From positions 1 to 64,000 of the forward strand of contig PHCE01000016.1 in assembly GCA_002840765.1 (NCBI GenBank): 64,000 bases of DNA, in the 5' to 3' direction. The stretch's first letter is position 1, and each line of letters opens with the position of its first letter. The translations under genes were made by a program, and so were the position numbers. Under the pieces are notes generated by a model. It saw nothing but the letters and a program-made list of their open reading frames with translations, had not been told where the DNA came from and made no database searches. The stretch is from Betaproteobacteria bacterium HGW-Betaproteobacteria-7. Its GTDB lineage: Bacteria; Pseudomonadota; Gammaproteobacteria; Burkholderiales; Rhodocyclaceae. Below, piece by piece: positions 38,803 to 47,493 of the stretch.

Positions 38803-38875
38803 TAGTTGTCAGTTGCTAGTTGCCAGTCGCCAGAGTGCCCGCTGGCAACTCCGACTTACTGGCAACTAACAACTA
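38803..38875. repeat. Imperfect inverted repeat between glyA and nrdR
   Basis: The left arm (38803-38827), built on TAGTTG and GTTGCCAGT units, is complementary to the right arm ACTGGCAACTAACAACTA (38858-38875) with a few mismatches. A further TGGCAACT copy lies at 38843-38850. The element fills nearly the whole gap between the glyA stop and the nrdR start. It can fold into a long hairpin and looks like a small dispersed intergenic repeat. Confidence 0.6.
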
Positions 38876-38876
38876 C

Positions 38877-40127
38877 TCAGCCTCCGTAGACCGGGAACTG
38901 CTTGCACAGCGCCGAGACTTTTTCGCGGACCTTGGCGGCCACGGCTTCGTCGTTTGGTGCGTCGAGCACGTCGGCGATCAGATGGGCGATGGTTTCCGAC
39001 TCGATCTCGGTGAAGCCGCGCGTCGTCATGGCTGGCGAACCGATGCGGATGCCGGACGTGACGAAAGGCTTCTGCGGGTCGTTGGGGATGCCGTTCTTGT
39101 TGACGGTGATGTGGGCACGGCCCAGCGCGGCTTCGGCTTCCTTGCCAGTGATGTTCTTCGAACGCAGGTCAACCAGGAAGACGTGGCTTTCGGTACGGCC
39201 GGAAACGATGCGCAGGCCACGCTCCTCGCCAAGTACACGAGCCATGACGCGGGCGTTCATGATCACCTGTTCCTGGTAGTTCTTGAATTCCGGCGTTGCC
39301 GCTTCCTTGAAGGCGACGGCCTTGGCGGCGATCACGTGCATCAGCGGACCACCCTGCAGGCCGGGGAAGATGGCCGAATTGATCGCCTTCTCGTGCTCGG
39401 CCTTCATCAGCACGACGCCGCCGCGCGGGCCGCGCAGCGTCTTGTGCGTGGTCGTGGTGACGACATCGGCGAAGGGCACCGGGTTCGGGTAGAAACCGGC
39501 GGCAATCAGGCCAGCGTAGTGGGCCATGTCGACCCAGAAAATCGCGCCGACCTCCTTGGCGATTTTGGCGAAGCGCTCCCAGTCGATACGCAGGGCGTAA
39601 GCCGAGGCGCCGGCGACGATCAGGCGCGGCTTGTGTTCGCGGGCCAGCGCTTCCATCTTGTCGTAGTCGATGGCTTCATTGGCGTCGAGGCCATAGGAGA
39701 CAACGTTGAACCACTTGCCGGACATGTTCAGCGGCATGCCGTGGGTCAGGTGGCCGCCTTCGGCCAGGCTCATGCCCATGATCGTGTCGCCGGGCTTGCA
39801 GAAGGCCATCAACACGGCCTGGTTGGCCTGCGAACCGGAGTTCGGCTGGACGTTGGCGGCATCGGCACCGAACAGCGCCTTGATGCGGTCGATGGCGATC
39901 TGCTCGGCAATGTCGACATGCTCGCAACCACCATAGTAGCGCTTGCCCGGGTAGCCTTCGGCGTACTTGTTGGTCAGCTGGGAGCCCTGGGCTTCCATGA
40001 CCGCCTTGCTCACGTAGTTTTCCGACGCGATCAGTTCGATGTGGTCTTCCTGGCGCTTGTTCTCGGCCTCGATGGCCTGCCAGAGTTCGGGGTCAACTTT
40101 TGCCAGGGTGTCTTTCGCGGAAAACAT
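38877..40127 (-). CDS. glyA: Serine hydroxymethyltransferase
   Basis: A 416-residue PLP enzyme that interconverts serine and glycine and charges tetrahydrofolate with one-carbon units. The PLP lysine is in [15 protein letters not shown] near residue 229. N-terminal [10 protein letters not shown] and central [10 protein letters not shown] are diagnostic. Length as usual. Upstream of nrdR and ribD on the same strand. Confidence 0.97.
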   Translation of the reverse strand: MFSAKDTLAKVDPELWQAIEAENKRQEDHIELIASENYVSKAVMEAQGSQLTNKYAEGYPGKRYYGGCEHVDIAEQIAIDRIKALFGADAANVQPNSGSQANQAVLMAFCKPGDTIMGMSLAEGGHLTHGMPLNMSGKWFNVVSYGLDANEAIDYDKMEALAREHKPRLIVAGASAYALRIDWERFAKIAKEVGAIFWVDMAHYAGLIAAGFYPNPVPFADVVTTTTHKTLRGPRGGVVLMKAEHEKAINSAIFPGLQGGPLMHVIAAKAVAFKEAATPEFKNYQEQVIMNARVMARVLGEERGLRIVSGRTESHVFLVDLRSKNITGKEAEAALGRAHITVNKNGIPNDPQKPFVTSGIRIGSPAMTTRGFTEIESETIAHLIADVLDAPNDEAVAAKVREKVSALCKQFPVYGG

Positions 40128-40166
40128 GGGGAATGCCTCAAGCCATTGAAAAGGGCGGGAATCTTA

Positions 40167-40823
40167 TCACGAAGGCAGCTCGTCAAGGGCGCCCGGCTCC
40201 AGATGGGCTGTTTCGCCCCAGCGCTCGATCGACCAGGCACCGTCGCAGCAAGTGATCCAGTTCAGCCCGGCGTTGGGAATCAGGAAATCGCGCGGCACGT
40301 CAAGGCCATTGCCGCGGACAAAACGGTTGACGATATCGAGTACACCACCATGAACGACAACAACCACGTTGCCACCGGGGTGGCCGGCGACAATCTCGCA
40401 CAAAGCCGTCGTCACCCGCTCGAACATCACCTTCAGGCTCTCTCCATGCTCGAAATCGTAGTCTGCATTTCGCCCTTCGAAAGCAGCATAGCCGGCAGGA
40501 TGATCGCGCTTCGCCTCGTCGTAGGTCAGACCTTCGAAAATACCGTAACGGCGCTCACGCAGCGCCGGCCTTGCCTGAGGATCAAGGCCGAGAGCGCGAC
40601 CGATGGCCTGCGCCGTCAGCCAGGCGCGCTGCAGGTCGCTGCTGTAGATGGCGCCGATCTTCGCCGTCTTCAGCCAGCAGCCGACGGCCTCGGCCTGACG
40701 ACGCCCGATGGCATTGAGGCCGATATCGATCTGCCCCTGGATACGTCGCTCTGCGTTCCACTCCGTTTCACCGTGACGCACCAGACAAAGGCGTGTCGAA
40801 TAGTTTGTAGGGATTTCCACCAT
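40167..40823 (-). CDS. Histidine phosphatase family protein (phosphoglycerate mutase-like)
   Basis: A 218-residue branch 1 histidine phosphatase. The catalytic R-H-G-E-T-E-W-N is at about residues 16-23, the second histidine in V-V-V-V-H-G-G-V-L-D, and the glutamate in R-R-Y-G-I-F-E-G-L-T. Its size and motifs fit cofactor-dependent mutase-like phosphatases (GpmB or CobC type) rather than glycolytic GpmA. Substrate unknown. Upstream of glyA on the same strand by 39 bases. Confidence 0.85.
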   Translation of the reverse strand: MVEIPTNYSTRLCLVRHGETEWNAERRIQGQIDIGLNAIGRRQAEAVGCWLKTAKIGAIYSSDLQRAWLTAQAIGRALGLDPQARPALRERRYGIFEGLTYDEAKRDHPAGYAAFEGRNADYDFEHGESLKVMFERVTTALCEIVAGHPGGNVVVVVHGGVLDIVNRFVRGNGLDVPRDFLIPNAGLNWITCCDGAWSIERWGETAHLEPGALDELPS

Positions 40824-40927
40824 GGTCGAGCTATCACCTTCGCAGTAAATTTGGCCGACTGAAATTTTTAATCAAACTCCGGCCATTTCCAGAAGCCGGG
40901 AATTCTATCAACCGAGGAGGACAATCC

Positions 40928-41527
40928 GTGACCCTTCTGCTCAAGCTCTCGCAGCTGATCGACTGGCTCAACGAGCGGGTCGGCAAAGGCGCATTCTGGC
41001 TGGTTCTGATCATGACCGTGATCAGTGCCGGCAACGCCAGTTACCGCTTTATTTTCAACGACAGTTCGAACGGCCTGCTGGAAATCCAGTGGTATCTGTT
41101 CTCCGGCGTTTTCCTGCTGTGCGCCGCCTACACGCTGCAGAAAAATGAACACGTACGCATCGACGTCATTTCCAGCCGCTTCTCCGCCCGCGGCCTGGCC
41201 GTGATCGATATCATCGGCACCATCTTTTTCCTGCTGCCGATGGTCGTCACCGTCCTCTGGCTGTCGCTGCCATTGGTTGCCGAGTCCTACCGGATCAATG
41301 AATACTCGGCCAACGCCGGAGGCCTGATCCGCTGGCCGGTCAAGATCCTGCTGCCGATCGGCTTCACGCTGCTGGCCCTGCAGGGCATCTCCGAGCTGAT
41401 CAAGCGCATCGCCTTCCTCGCCGGTCGTATTGAAGACCCGAACGCCAAGGTCAAGGCCCCGACCCCCGAAGAACAACTGGCAGCCGACCTTCTCGCCGCA
41501 GCCAACAAAGCCAAGGAGGGCAAATAA
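40928..41527 (+). CDS. dctQ: TRAP transporter small permease (DctQ type)
   Basis: A 199-residue integral membrane protein with four hydrophobic segments (about 25-45, 58-76, 98-120, 140-162), the pattern of TRAP small subunits. The central N-E-H-V-R-I-D-V-I family motif is present. A GAGGAGG site precedes the GTG start. The stop codon shares a base with the ATG of the large permease. It pairs with the large subunit to import an organic acid delivered by the periplasmic binding protein at 43689-44777. Confidence 0.9.
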   Translation: MTLLLKLSQLIDWLNERVGKGAFWLVLIMTVISAGNASYRFIFNDSSNGLLEIQWYLFSGVFLLCAAYTLQKNEHVRIDVISSRFSARGLAVIDIIGTIFFLLPMVVTVLWLSLPLVAESYRINEYSANAGGLIRWPVKILLPIGFTLLALQGISELIKRIAFLAGRIEDPNAKVKAPTPEEQLAADLLAAANKAKEGK

Positions 41528-43011
41528 TGGAATGGGTCATCGCCAACATGGCGCCGCTGATGTTCGGCGCCCTGGTCTTCTTCCTCCTTTTCGGCTACCC
41601 GGTGGCCTTCGCCCTGGCCGCCAACGGCGTCGTTTTCGGCCTCATCGGTATCGAACTTGGCCTGCTCCAGCCAGCCCTGTTCCAGGCCCTGCCCGAGCGC
41701 ATTTTCGGCATCATGGGCAACGATACGCTGCTCGCCATCCCCTTCTTCACCTTCATGGGGCTGATTCTTGAACGCTCCGGCATGGCCGAGGATCTGCTCG
41801 ACACCATCGGCCAGCTGTTCGGCCCGATGCGTGGCGGCCTGGCGTTCGCCGTCATCTTCGTCGGCGCCCTGCTTGCTGCGACGACCGGTGTGGTTGCCGC
41901 TTCGGTGATCTCAATGGGCCTGATCTCGCTGCCAATCATGCTGCGCTATGGCTACGACAAGAAGCTCGCCTGCGGCGTCATTGCCGCCTCCGGCACCTTG
42001 GCGCAGATCATTCCGCCATCGCTGGTGCTGATCATCATGGCCGACCAGCTGGGCAAATCGGTCGGCGACATGTACGAAGGCGCCATCGTCCCGGCCCTGA
42101 TCCTGACCGGGCTTTATGTCGGTTACGTACTGCTCCTCACCATCTTCAAGCCCTCCGCCGCTCCGGCGCTGCCGCCCGAAGCCCGCTCGCTGCGCGGCTT
42201 CAAGCTGCTGCTCCGGGTCATCACGACGATGGTGCCGCCGCTGCTGCTGATCTTCCTGGTCCTTGGCACAATCTTCCTCGGCATCGCCACGCCGACAGAA
42301 GGCGGCGCCATGGGTGCGGCTGGCGCCATGATCATGGCCGTCATGCGCAAGCGCCTGTCGTGGAAGCTGCTGAAGCAAGCCATGGAAACCACCGGGAAGC
42401 TGTCCTCCTTCGTCATTTTCATCCTGGTCGGCGCCACGGTATTCGGTCTGGTCTTCCGCGCCGTCAATGGCGACCTGTGGGTCGAGCACCTGCTGACCTC
42501 GTTGCCGGGCGGCGAAATGGGCTTCCTGATCGTGGTTAACATCATGGTCTTCCTGCTCGCCTTCTTCCTCGACTTCTTCGAGCTGTCCTTCATCATCGTG
42601 CCGCTGCTGGCACCGGTGGCGGACAAGCTGGGCATCGACCTGATCTGGTTCGGCATCCTGCTCGCGGTGAACATGCAGACCTCCTTCATGCATCCGCCCT
42701 TCGGCTTCGCGCTGTTCTACCTGCGCTCGGTCGCCCCGCCCTCGATCAAGACGACCGACATCTATTGGGGCGCCGTACCTTTCGTCTGCATCCAGATCAT
42801 CATGGTGGCGCTGATCATCATCTTCCCCAACATCGTCAGCTACGGTGACGATGCCCAGCGCGAAATGCAGCGTCTGGAGCGCGAGGGCAAGGCGCCGGAA
42901 CTGGACCTTGAGGCCATGATGAACAAGGCCGCCAAAGGAGAGAGCGGAAGCCAGACGGAGGAGCAAAGCGATTCCGATTTCCTCAAGCAATTGCAAAGCA
43001 ACGACAACTGA
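41527..43011 (+). CDS. dctM: TRAP transporter large permease (DctM type)
   Basis: A 494-residue protein with about twelve membrane segments that forms the sodium-coupled transport channel. TRAP signatures include S-G-T-L-A-Q-I-I-P-P-S and the T-P-T-E-G-G-A-M-G motif near residue 258. It is about 60 residues longer than typical DctM because of a hydrophilic C-terminal tail (D-D-A-Q-R-E-M-Q-R-L onward), a feature of the keto-acid (TakP) class. A terminator follows. Confidence 0.93.
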   Translation: MEWVIANMAPLMFGALVFFLLFGYPVAFALAANGVVFGLIGIELGLLQPALFQALPERIFGIMGNDTLLAIPFFTFMGLILERSGMAEDLLDTIGQLFGPMRGGLAFAVIFVGALLAATTGVVAASVISMGLISLPIMLRYGYDKKLACGVIAASGTLAQIIPPSLVLIIMADQLGKSVGDMYEGAIVPALILTGLYVGYVLLLTIFKPSAAPALPPEARSLRGFKLLLRVITTMVPPLLLIFLVLGTIFLGIATPTEGGAMGAAGAMIMAVMRKRLSWKLLKQAMETTGKLSSFVIFILVGATVFGLVFRAVNGDLWVEHLLTSLPGGEMGFLIVVNIMVFLLAFFLDFFELSFIIVPLLAPVADKLGIDLIWFGILLAVNMQTSFMHPPFGFALFYLRSVAPPSIKTTDIYWGAVPFVCIQIIMVALIIIFPNIVSYGDDAQREMQRLEREGKAPELDLEAMMNKAAKGESGSQTEEQSDSDFLKQLQSNDN

Positions 43012-43029
43012 GTCGTTGCCCATCTTGCA

Positions 43030-43057
43030 AAGGCGAGGCCGCGGCCTCGCCTTTTTT
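43030..43057 (+). terminator. Intrinsic terminator of the TRAP permease genes
   Basis: AAGGCGAGGCC (43030-43040) pairs with GGCCTCGCCTT (43043-43053), loop GC, followed by TTTT. Almost perfectly symmetrical; strong. Confidence 0.9.
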
Positions 43058-43153
43058 GTCCACTATGATCCTGATAGGCGTTTTTCATTTGCCGGCTCTT
43101 GATGGCCACGGCATCATAGGAATTGTGAAACCCTTCACTCTCAGGAGAACACC

Positions 43154-43618
43154 ATGGATATCGGCATCAGCAAGAAGGACCGTGAAAAGATCGCCGAAGG
43201 ACTCTCCCGCCTGCTGGCTGACTCCTTCACCCTCTACCTGAAAACCCACAATTTCCACTGGAACGTCAAGGGTCCGATGTTCAACACACTGCATGTGATG
43301 TTCATGGAACAGTACACCGAGCTATGGAACGCTCTCGACATGATCGCCGAGCGTATCCGCGCCCTCGATGTCGCCGCCCCCGGCACCTATCGCGAATTCG
43401 CCAAACTGACAGTGATCAAGGAAAGCGAAGGTGTGCCGACGGCCACCGAGATGATCCAGCAACTGGTTGCCGGCCAGGAAGCCGTCACCAAGACCGCCCG
43501 CAGCATATTCCCGATCGTCGACAAGGCCGGCGATGAACCAACGGCCGACCTGCTGACTCAGCGCATGCAGATTCACGAAAAGAATGCCTGGATGCTGCGC
43601 AGCCTGCTCGAAAACTGA
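43154..43618 (+). CDS. dps: Dps family DNA-protecting ferritin
   Basis: A 154-residue ferritin-like protein. Ferroxidase residues between subunits are in T-H-N-F-H-W-N-V-K-G-P and E-Q-Y-T-E-L-W-N-A-L-D-M-I-A-E-R-I. Dps stores iron, consumes peroxide and may coat DNA in stress. AGGAG precedes the ATG. It sits between the TRAP permease genes and the convergent binding protein gene, with its own terminators on both sides. No certain OxyR site was found upstream. Confidence 0.94.
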   Translation: MDIGISKKDREKIAEGLSRLLADSFTLYLKTHNFHWNVKGPMFNTLHVMFMEQYTELWNALDMIAERIRALDVAAPGTYREFAKLTVIKESEGVPTATEMIQQLVAGQEAVTKTARSIFPIVDKAGDEPTADLLTQRMQIHEKNAWMLRSLLEN

Positions 43619-43640
43619 CCCCGCAAAAAATACGGGCAAT

Positions 43641-43669
43641 AAAAAACCCGCGAAATTCGCGGGTTTTTT
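43641..43669. terminator. Bidirectional terminator between dps and dctP
   Basis: AAAAAACCCGCG, AAATT, CGCGGGTTTTTT: a 12-base-pair symmetric stem with A and T runs, working for both convergent genes. Confidence 0.93.
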
Positions 43670-43688
43670 GTGATTTTACGCTCTATCT

Positions 43689-44777
43689 CTACTTGCCGGT
43701 CTGCAGGAAGGAATCCATTCGCCGTTCGGCCAGGCTGAACCAAGCCGCTTGCGTACGCCGGTACTTGTCGTACTCGACGAAGATCTTCTTAAAGGCCGGA
43801 TTCTTCGACGACTCGTCGGCATAGAGATCGGTCGCCGCTTTGTAGGTCGCCTTGAGAATCTCGGACGAGAACTCGCGCACCTTGACGCCGCTCTGCATCA
43901 GCTTGGCCAGGGCGGCCGGGTTCTTGTGGTCGTATTCAGCCATCATCGTGACGTTGGCTTCGTACGCTGCAGCCTGGAAGGCTTCCTGATATTCCTTCGG
44001 CAGCTTGGCCCATTCGGCCTTGTTGACGAAGAAGTGGATGACCGGACCCGGTTCCCACCAGCCCGGGAAGTAGTAATTCTTGGCAACCTTGTAGAAGCCG
44101 AGCTTTTCGTCGTCGTACGGACCAACCCACTCCGCCGCATCGATGGTGCCCTTTTCCAGAGCCGGGTAGATGTCGCCACCGGCAACCTGCTGCGGCACGA
44201 CGCCGAGAGCCGAGAAGACGTTGCCGCCGAGGCCGGCGATACGCATCTTGATGCCCTTGAGGTCGGCGACGGTCTTCACTTCCTTGCGCCACCAGCCGCC
44301 CATCTGGGTTCCAGTGTTGCCACCGGCGAAAGACAGAACGTTGTAATCCGAATAGAAGTCGTCGAGCAGCTTCTGACCGCCACCGTAGTACATCCAGGCG
44401 TTCATCTGGCGAGCAGTCATGCCGAACGGGATCGAGGTGCCGAAACCGAAGGTCTTGTCCTTGCCAACGTAGTAGTAGGAACAGGTATGGCAGCATTCGA
44501 CGGTGCCCTGCTGCACGGCATCCAGCGCCTGCAGGCCGGGAACGATTTCGCCGCCGGGGAAGACGCGGATGTCGAACTTGCCGCCGGTCATGGCACGCAG
44601 ACGGTTGGCCAGCACATCGGCACCACCGTAAATGGTGTCAAGGCTCTTCGGGAAGCTGGAAGTCAGGCGCCACTTGATATTCGGCAGAGCCTGGGCGATT
44701 GCCGGAGCGGCGATGGTTGCTGCAGCACCGGCGACAGCGCCGACGGATGCTTTCTTGAGAAAATCACGACGTTGCAT
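43689..44777 (-). CDS. dctP: TRAP transporter substrate-binding protein, TakP-like
   Basis: A 362-residue periplasmic binding protein. The N-terminus R-R-D-F-L-K-K-A followed by a hydrophobic run and A-I-A-Q is a twin-arginine-like signal. The mature part carries M-R-I-A-G-L-G-G and the stretch G-T-I-D-A-A-E-W-V-G-P-Y-D-D-E-K-L-G-F, both characteristic of the keto-acid binding TakP branch, so pyruvate or a similar 2-oxoacid is a likely ligand. GGAGG precedes the ATG at 44777. It is on the strand opposite to dctQ and dctM, with dps in between, so its dosage is controlled apart from the permease. Confidence 0.9.
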   Translation of the reverse strand: MQRRDFLKKASVGAVAGAAATIAAPAIAQALPNIKWRLTSSFPKSLDTIYGGADVLANRLRAMTGGKFDIRVFPGGEIVPGLQALDAVQQGTVECCHTCSYYYVGKDKTFGFGTSIPFGMTARQMNAWMYYGGGQKLLDDFYSDYNVLSFAGGNTGTQMGGWWRKEVKTVADLKGIKMRIAGLGGNVFSALGVVPQQVAGGDIYPALEKGTIDAAEWVGPYDDEKLGFYKVAKNYYFPGWWEPGPVIHFFVNKAEWAKLPKEYQEAFQAAAYEANVTMMAEYDHKNPAALAKLMQSGVKVREFSSEILKATYKAATDLYADESSKNPAFKKIFVEYDKYRRTQAAWFSLAERRMDSFLQTGK

Positions 44778-44940
44778 ATTGTCTCCTCCAAAGTCATTGG
44801 GAACGTCAAGCCTTATGGCTGCCCCCATTCTTCACCAGTAAAGTTTTTTTTGCGAGTCGTGGAAAACCCTAACCTCGGTCAGAAGACAAACCCCGGCGTA
44901 AACTGGGGGAGGAAACGCCGCCCTACCGGAGACAAGACCC

Positions 44941-46797
44941 ATGCACGACGAACTGGCCGAAATCCGCGACTTCGTGGCCGAGTGCCCGCCTTTCGACGGC
45001 ATTGACGAGGCGGCGCTGACGGCGCTGACGCCGCATTTTGTCATTCGTTATCTGCGCCGTGGCACTCGCTTCCCGCCGCAAGGGCAGACCTGCCTGTGGC
45101 TGGTGCGTCAGGGTGCCATCGAACTGCGGACAGCGGAGGGCGCGCTGACCCGGCGCATGGGCGAGGGCGACATGCACGATGCCGACTGCCTGCCCGACTC
45201 GCCGGAAAAGTCCTGGCCCGGCCACGCTGTCGAGGACACCCTACTTTACGGTCTGCCGCTGGACCATCTAGCGGCACTCTGGCAGGAATACCCGGAACTG
45301 CGCCAGCGCGCCGTACGCGATCTCGGCCAGCGCCTGGCCAGCGCCCGCGGCAGCCAGCGTGTCCCGCTCGAACGCGACCTCGGCAGTCTGCCGCTGGCGA
45401 CGCTGGTCGGCCGGGCGCCCGTGTGCACCAGCCCAGAGGCCACCATCCGCGAAGCCGCCCGGCGCATGACCAGCCAACGCGTGTCGGCCCTGCTCGTCGT
45501 CGATGAAGGCGGCCTGCTCGGCATCGTCACCGACCGCGACCTGCGCAGCCGCTGCCTGGCCACCGGCCTTTCCGACCAGACGCCGATCTCGGCAATCATG
45601 ACCGCCGAGCCGTGCACCCTGCCGCCAGACGCACCCGGATTCGAAGCCCTCCTCGAAATGACCCGCCGCGGCATCCACCACCTGCCCGTCGCCGAACCGG
45701 GCAAGCTGCACGGCCTGGTCAGCAGCACCGACCTGCTGCGCGCCCAGGGCGTCAGCAGCATTCACCTGGCCGACCGCATCCGCCGTGCCGACGATCTCGG
45801 CGCCCTCGCCGTGCTCGCCGGCGAACTCCCCGAGCTGTGGCTGAACCTGGCCCGCCGGGGCGAAGGGGCGCCCATTCTCGGGCGCATCGTCTCCGGTATC
45901 GCCGATGCCATCGCCGGCCGCCTGCTGCACCTGGCCGAACAACGACTCGGCCCACCACCGGTCGCCTACGCCTGGATCGCCTATGGCTCGCAAGGACGCC
46001 AGGAACTGACCCTGCATTCAGATCAGGACAACGCCCTGATTCTCGATGATGAATATGCAGCGGAGCAGCATAGCGACTACTTCGCCCAACTCGCCGGCGA
46101 CGTCTGCGACGGCCTGGCTGCCTGCGGCTTCGTCCATTGCCCGGGCGCCATGATGGCCAGCAATCCGGCCTGGCGGCAGCCAGTCGCCGGCTGGCAGGCG
46201 ACCTTCACCGACTGGATCAGCCGTACCGATGCGCAGAAGGGGCGCCTGGCCTCCAATCTCTTCGACTTCCGCGTGGTCAGTGGCGAAGCGGCGCTGGCCA
46301 AGCCGCTGCGGACGCTGATCGGCAGCCTGGCGCCGCGCCACGAAACGCTGTTCACCCATCTGGTCGGCAACAGCTGCGCCAGCCCGCCGCCGCTCGGCTT
46401 CTTCCGCCAGCTGGTGGTCACCGGCAGTGGCGAGCACGAGGGCGAACTCGACATTAAGCGTCACGGCATCCTGCCCATCGTCGATCTGGCGCGCATCCAT
46501 GCGCTGGCCGCCGGTGTCGGCGAAGTCGGCACCCTGGCCCGCTTGCGCGGCGCCGCCGGCTCGGCGCAACTGAGCCGCGATGGCGCCGACACATTGATCA
46601 GCGCTTTCGAATTCCTGCTTTCCCTGCGCAACCGGCACCAGGTCGAGCAACTGCTCGCCGGCAGCAGCGCCGACAACTACGTCGCCCCGGCCCGCCTGAG
46701 CGCTGCCGACCGCCGCCACCTGCGCGATGTCTTCCTGGCCGTGGCGACGCAGCAGAAAGCCCTGCTGCATGCCTTTCCGCACGGGCCGATCCAATGA
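44941..46797 (+). CDS. DUF294 nucleotidyltransferase-like protein with cNMP-binding-like and CBS domains
   Basis: A 618-residue cytoplasmic protein. The order is a cyclic-nucleotide-binding-like domain (about 15-125), two CBS motifs (about 155-265), a DUF294 nucleotidyltransferase core with G-S-x-G-R-x-E and D-Q-D-N-A-L (about 348-370), and a DUF294 C-terminal domain (about 480-610). The G-S and paired-Asp pattern resembles GlnD-type uridylyltransferases, so it may modify a protein partner, but no substrate is known. The downstream exonuclease gene overlaps it by 4 bases; in related genomes such pairs accompany sodium:solute (acetate) symporters, absent here. Confidence 0.86.
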   Translation: MHDELAEIRDFVAECPPFDGIDEAALTALTPHFVIRYLRRGTRFPPQGQTCLWLVRQGAIELRTAEGALTRRMGEGDMHDADCLPDSPEKSWPGHAVEDTLLYGLPLDHLAALWQEYPELRQRAVRDLGQRLASARGSQRVPLERDLGSLPLATLVGRAPVCTSPEATIREAARRMTSQRVSALLVVDEGGLLGIVTDRDLRSRCLATGLSDQTPISAIMTAEPCTLPPDAPGFEALLEMTRRGIHHLPVAEPGKLHGLVSSTDLLRAQGVSSIHLADRIRRADDLGALAVLAGELPELWLNLARRGEGAPILGRIVSGIADAIAGRLLHLAEQRLGPPPVAYAWIAYGSQGRQELTLHSDQDNALILDDEYAAEQHSDYFAQLAGDVCDGLAACGFVHCPGAMMASNPAWRQPVAGWQATFTDWISRTDAQKGRLASNLFDFRVVSGEAALAKPLRTLIGSLAPRHETLFTHLVGNSCASPPPLGFFRQLVVTGSGEHEGELDIKRHGILPIVDLARIHALAAGVGEVGTLARLRGAAGSAQLSRDGADTLISAFEFLLSLRNRHQVEQLLAGSSADNYVAPARLSAADRRHLRDVFLAVATQQKALLHAFPHGPIQ

Positions 46798-47483
46798 AGC
46801 TGCCGCCCATCCTCGATGGCTTGCACAACGCCTGGCAGCGCCGCCGGTTGCGCGGCCAGACGGCGGCCGAACCGCTGCTCGCCTATCTCGCCAGCCCGCG
46901 GCCGGAACGTGATCAGGACTGGCGAAATGGCCGCTACCTGGCGCTTGATCTGGAAACGACGGGGGGCGAGGCGAACCGTGACGACATCCTGAGTTTCGGC
47001 TGGCTTTGCCTGGACGGACCGGAGATCCGTCTGGCCAGCGCCCGCCACCGCCTGGTCCAGCCGCGCCGCAACCTGAGCGAGGAAAATGTCAGCATTCACC
47101 GCATCACCGATGATCAGGCCGCCGAAGGCGAATCGCTGCGGGCCGTACTGGCTGATTTCCTCGCCGACCTGCAGGGCCGGGTGCTGATCGCTCACTATTC
47201 ACCGACCGAGGTCGGTTTCATCGATGCCGCCTGTCGCGCCTGTTACGGCGGACGCTTCCGGCCGCCGGTCATCGACACCCTGATCCTCGCCCGCCGCGCT
47301 GCTGGCGGCCAGCCGCCCGGCAGCCTGCGCCTGGCCGCGCTGCGCGCCCGTCACCACCTGCCGCGCTATCCCATGCATCACGCACTGTCGGATGCCCTGG
47401 CGGCCGCCGAACTGTTCCTCGCCCAGGCCGAGGCGGCGAGCGCCCGCGGCCGGACACGGCTGGGCGATTTCCTGCTCGATTGA
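46794..47483 (+). CDS. 3'-5' exonuclease, DnaQ-like (DEDDh)
   Basis: A 229-residue protein with the DnaQ-type exonuclease fold. Exo I is L-D-L-E-T-T-G with Asp52 and Glu54. Exo II lies near H-Y-S-P-T-E-V-G-F-I-D-A, and Exo III is H-H-A-L-S-D-A-L-A-A-A-E. About 45 N-terminal residues precede the domain. It resembles the epsilon subunit but lacks its polymerase-binding tail. It is translationally coupled to the DUF294 gene and so is likely its functional partner; whether DNA or RNA is the target is unknown. Confidence 0.85.
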   Translation: MKLPPILDGLHNAWQRRRLRGQTAAEPLLAYLASPRPERDQDWRNGRYLALDLETTGGEANRDDILSFGWLCLDGPEIRLASARHRLVQPRRNLSEENVSIHRITDDQAAEGESLRAVLADFLADLQGRVLIAHYSPTEVGFIDAACRACYGGRFRPPVIDTLILARRAAGGQPPGSLRLAALRARHHLPRYPMHHALSDALAAAELFLAQAEAASARGRTRLGDFLLD

Positions 47484-47493
47484 GTACCGGCGA

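Noticed and set aside
38820..40862. 680-codon open frame on the plus strand across glyA and the histidine phosphatase gene
   Set aside because: It is antisense to two clear genes on the minus strand, has no family similarity and no ribosome site; a high-GC shadow frame.
43058..43153. OxyR-type site upstream of dps (CTATGATCCTGATAG)
   Set aside because: Partly symmetrical but does not fit the four-element OxyR spacing.
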